Of a stretch of 44,441 nt of DNA, positions 42,274-44,441 are shown piece by piece (the stretch's first letter is position 1; the number at the start of each line of letters is the position of its first letter). Position numbers and translations under genes: made by a program. The DNA is from Mariprofundales bacterium (lineage in GTDB: Bacteria > Pseudomonadota > Zetaproteobacteria > Mariprofundales > J009), in contig JAUZRF010000001.1 in the NCBI GenBank assembly GCA_030950645.1, forward strand, positions 1 to 44,441. Reading direction: 5' to 3'. Below the pieces are notes generated by a model. That model did no database searches and had not been told where the DNA came from. It saw only the letters and a list, made by a program, of their open reading frames with translations.

Positions 42274-43007
42274 GATGGCGGGAGAGGTGGGGGGCTGCTA
42301 CTACAGATGAAGATCTGTTCGTGGTCGGCGATCATGTTCCATGGTGGAATATGGTCTCCAACTGTGATCTCCTCATGGATGGTCAGGTGTCGTGAGATCA
42401 TGCGGCGCATTGCCGCTAGCGTAAAACGGTAGGGGCGAACATGGTTGTAGAATGCGGGAAAGATGCGAGTGGCAGTGTAGTGGAGTCGCGCCATGGGTGA
42501 TGATGCGGTTTTGGCACAGAGGATCACTGTTGCGCCATCACGGAGCAGACGACCCATTTCGTGGAGCGCGATCTCCGGATTGTAGACAAAACTTAAGGCG
42601 TTAATGCAGATGATGAGGTCGATGGAGTGGTCTGTGAGCGGGATTTTCTCAGCTTCGGAGGTGAGGTAGCGCCCTTTGGGAATGGTGCCTGGGTAGGTGC
42701 GGCGGAGGTCTTCAAGTAGTGGATCAACAAAGGTTTTATGGCCTTTTTCAATCCATTGGCTAAAGCAGGTGGGGCCGGAGCCAATCTCTAATATTTCACT
42801 TTTCTCATCGAGTTGCTGTAGGTAGGGGTCACATAGGGGCAATAGGCGTTGTTGCAGACGGTGCATTTCGCATTCAAGCATCGCTTTCCCTTGCCAACGC
42901 GCCAGTTCATGGCGTTGACAACGAAGCCACTGTTGCTTGGTGATAGCGCGGTGGTGGGCAGAGCATCTGCACTGGCTGTGCTCAGTGGACACCTTAGGGG
43001 GCACCAT
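42270..43007 (-). CDS. Class I SAM-dependent methyltransferase
   Basis: This protein of about 245 residues has a Rossmann-type SAM-binding domain: motif I ILEIGSGPTCFSQWIEKG, acidic residue in FVDPLLEDL, IPLTDHSIDLIICINALSFV (motif with Asp) and EMGRLLRDGATVILCAK. It resembles UbiE/BioC-like small-molecule or lipid methyltransferases; the substrate is unknown. The frame is open far upstream through lpxL, but the first sensible start is ATG 43005-43007, overlapping the lpxL end by 14 bases; a GTG directly after the lpxL stop is the alternative. Its stop codon TAA lies in the terminal repeat of a family A element. A Trm112-like gene starts the same operon. Confidence 0.82.
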   Translation of the reverse strand: MVPPKVSTEHSQCRCSAHHRAITKQQWLRCQRHELARWQGKAMLECEMHRLQQRLLPLCDPYLQQLDEKSEILEIGSGPTCFSQWIEKGHKTFVDPLLEDLRRTYPGTIPKGRYLTSEAEKIPLTDHSIDLIICINALSFVYNPEIALHEMGRLLRDGATVILCAKTASSPMARLHYTATRIFPAFYNHVRPYRFTLAAMRRMISRHLTIHEEITVGDHIPPWNMIADHEQIFICSSSPPPLPPS

Positions 43008-43905
43008 GCACGGCATCCGCAAGTATTTGGTTATGTTCAAGGATAAACCAGCGTCGATGCAGCCATAGCCACGACTCTGGTCGGGCGTGGATCTCTGATG
43101 CAAAGCTGTCGTGAATCGCCTCGGTGATCTGGTATTGATCCAATTTGCGATCGGGAGCCTGTTTTGGCAATGCGATTGGCCAAAAACGGAGTTGGAAACA
43201 GAAGCTGCGGCGCACACGGTGGATGGAGACCCCGAAAATGGGCACCTGATGGCGCCGGGCAATGGCCGCAGGCAGGGTGGTAGAGTTGGCGAGATGGCCA
43301 AGAAATGGCACCGGCACCCCTTGGCTCATGTGTTGATCAATCATGATGGCGATGGCGCGACCATCCGAGAGATCGCGTTTAAGCCAGCGGACGCCGTTCC
43401 AACGCGAGCGCATAAGCGATCCAAAGCGTTGTCGGCAGCTGAGTAGAAAAGACTCCAGCGGCAGTTGCTTGAGTGGTCGGTAGATGACCGATGATGGGTA
43501 GCCCAGCAGTGAGACCATCAGTCCGCCCAGCTCCCAGTTGCAGTAGTGAGAGGCTACCAATACCACGCCGTTGCCTGCATCCATTGCCTGACGGAAGGGC
43601 GCCTCACCCTCTACTTTTACCCGTGACATTAAAAAACGGCGTGAGCGTAGAAAAACATGGGGGAACTCGAAGGTGCTGCGTCCGAGTTCGGCAAAGCTCT
43701 CGCGTGCGGTCTGGCTGCGCCAAGCGCGGCCACGATCGGGATAGATGCGTGCCAGATTGCCCACGGTGATGCGGCGGTGGCGCTGCATCAGGTGAAATGC
43801 CATTCGGCCAATGGCTGCTCCCAGCCCGCCGGCAATGCGTACCGGCAGCAGCCGGATTGTCCAAAACAGCGTTTGGATGGCAATCGCCTGGATGCGATCC
43901 TTCAT
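42994..43905 (-). CDS. lpxL: Lipid A biosynthesis acyltransferase (LpxL/HtrB family)
   Basis: This 303-residue inner-membrane acyltransferase adds a secondary acyl chain to lipid A. The N-terminal part has a membrane-associated helix (LFWTIRLLPVRIAGGLGAAIG). The HX4(D/E) catalytic box is ASHYCNWELGGL, and IDQHMSQGVPVPFLG and TTLPAAIARR are typical of the LpxL/LpxM group. The C-terminal ESWLWLHRRW is a family hallmark. The ATG is preceded by GGAAAACGG. Whether it transfers a first or second chain cannot be told. It lies 51 bases after a Trm112-like gene and overlaps the methyltransferase. Confidence 0.92.
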   Translation of the reverse strand: MKDRIQAIAIQTLFWTIRLLPVRIAGGLGAAIGRMAFHLMQRHRRITVGNLARIYPDRGRAWRSQTARESFAELGRSTFEFPHVFLRSRRFLMSRVKVEGEAPFRQAMDAGNGVVLVASHYCNWELGGLMVSLLGYPSSVIYRPLKQLPLESFLLSCRQRFGSLMRSRWNGVRWLKRDLSDGRAIAIMIDQHMSQGVPVPFLGHLANSTTLPAAIARRHQVPIFGVSIHRVRRSFCFQLRFWPIALPKQAPDRKLDQYQITEAIHDSFASEIHARPESWLWLHRRWFILEHNQILADAVHGAP

Positions 43906-43956
43906 CCGTTTTCCAACACGATTACTGGTTCGATATTCGGGGAAAGCTGCTGCAAT

Positions 43957-44127
43957 CTATTCGCTAATCGGCTCTGCCTGATCAATCAGCATCACCGGGA
44001 TATCATCGCGGATCGGGTAGCTGAGTTGGCAGGTGTCGCATACCAATCCGTCCTTGGCGGTGTTGTAGTGTACCGGCTGCTTGCATTTTGGGCAGGCTAG
44101 GATTTTGAGTAGCTCTTGATCGATCAT
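43957..44127 (-). CDS. Trm112 family zinc-ribbon protein (YcaR-like)
   Basis: This 56-residue protein starts MIDQELLKILACPKCKQPV and has two CxxC pairs (Cys12, Cys15, Cys30, Cys33), with LSYPIRDDIPVMLID after the second, as in the bacterial Trm112/UPF0434 family. The ATG (44125-44127) has GGAGG (44136-44140) 8 bases upstream, so the gene is well supported despite its size. In eukaryotes and archaea Trm112 is an activating partner of methyltransferases; in E. coli YcaR sits among lipid A genes. Here both contexts coincide, with lpxL and a methyltransferase downstream. Confidence 0.9.
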   Translation of the reverse strand: MIDQELLKILACPKCKQPVHYNTAKDGLVCDTCQLSYPIRDDIPVMLIDQAEPISE

Positions 44128-44171
44128 AGGGGAGGCCTCCGAAGGGGGATATTTATTATAGTATAAAACAG

Positions 44172-44293
44172 GTAACTGCTCAGATTGCTTCTGCGTTTTC
44201 CTGATAGCAAGGCGAAAAAGCGGAGTTTACTACTGTAAATGCGCATTTTTCAACGCCGCTATCAGGAAAACCGAGAGTGAGCTGAGTAGTTAC
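44172..44293 (+). repeat. Family A element, short form, with perfect 8-bp target duplication
   Basis: This 122-bp copy starts GTAACTGCTCAGATTGC and ends CTGAGTAGTTAC. It is flanked on both sides by TAAAACAG (44164-44171 and 44294-44301), a perfect 8-bp direct repeat. This is the clearest evidence in the window that the element moves by transposition. It lies upstream of the Trm112-like gene. Confidence 0.93.
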
Positions 44294-44304
44294 TAAAACA
44301 GATC

Positions 44305-44441
44305 GTAACTACTCAGCACCCTACCAAAAAATGGCTGTAACTGCTCAGATTGCTTCCGGTTTTCCTGATAGCAAGGCGAAAAAGCGGAGTTTACTACTGT
44401 AAATGAGCATTTTTCAACGCCGCTATCAGGAAAACCGGGAG
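44305..44441 (+). repeat. Family A element, long form, cut by the window end
   Basis: It starts GTAACTACTCAGCACCC at 44305, type A spacer (TACCAAAAAATGGCT), inner repeat GTAACTGCTCAGATTGC at 44337, and continues through CAGGAAAACCGGGAG to the last base. Only the right terminus is missing. It follows the previous copy after 11 bases. Confidence 0.88.

Noticed and set aside
3544-44441. CRISPR array
   Set aside because: The repeated sequences are dispersed, palindromic over their whole length and have no regular spacers; no cas gene is present.

Overview
The window is 44.4 kb of a proteobacterial chromosome of moderately high GC content. It carries 37 recognisable protein genes, no rRNA or tRNA gene that I can see, and an unusually dense set of short palindromic repeats. 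BamD, LpxL/HtrB, RpoH, RNase E, AmpD, GlnD, SthA, FadI/FadJ and MotA/MotB point to a motile Gram-negative bacterium with lipid A, close to Gammaproteobacteria or a deep relative such as Zetaproteobacteria or Magnetococcia. I cannot place it further from the sequence alone. The rne/rluC divergent pair is a typical gammaproteobacterial arrangement.

Layout. 1-3800: a hybrid sensor kinase bracketed by related repeat arms. 3969-9376: an RNA-processing block, with rne, rluD and pgeF on the minus strand and an rluC-like gene divergent from rne. 9400-16243: a hybrid kinase overlapping a soluble transhydrogenase (minus), divergent from the beta-oxidation pair fadI-fadJ (plus). 16229-25530: a long minus-strand run of glgB, pilZ, sixA, purD, purE, a tsaC-like gene, a nitronate monooxygenase-like gene, ampD, hemC and bamD. 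25662-27975: rnd and rfbB (plus). 27985-34367: minus-strand efp, yajD, mazG, a class III cyclase, motA, motB and aspC. 34759-35625: one unrecognised gene. 35681-44127: minus-strand genes comprising a Trm112-like protein, lpxL, a methyltransferase, glnD, a patatin, a MurU-like nucleotidyltransferase, a Tim44-like protein and rpoH.

Most genes are housekeeping: pseudouridylation and RNase E turnover, fatty acid oxidation, haem, purine and glycogen synthesis, envelope assembly and peptidoglycan recycling, nitrogen sensing, heat shock and motility. Several pairs share 1-14 bases (ATGA-type overlaps at HK/sthA, fadI/fadJ, purD/purE and glnD/patatin), which indicates translational coupling.

The most notable feature is a repeat family with 12 full or partial copies. 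Full copies are about 121 or 153 bp. They have GTAACTACTCAG-type termini, a perfect or near-perfect 8-bp target duplication at two copies, and an 11-bp flanking repeat at a third. This is what a miniature inverted-repeat element mobilised by an IS66-family transposase would look like. The copies cluster at gene 3' ends and have supplied the stop codon or last residues of several genes. Other notable points are an ampD gene whose conserved N-terminus can only be reached from an AUU codon overlapping the upstream stop, an in-frame 63-bp palindrome inside the rluC-like gene, a G10 tract inside rnd, a cyclase with two altered active-site positions, and a Trm112-like gene in one operon with a methyltransferase.
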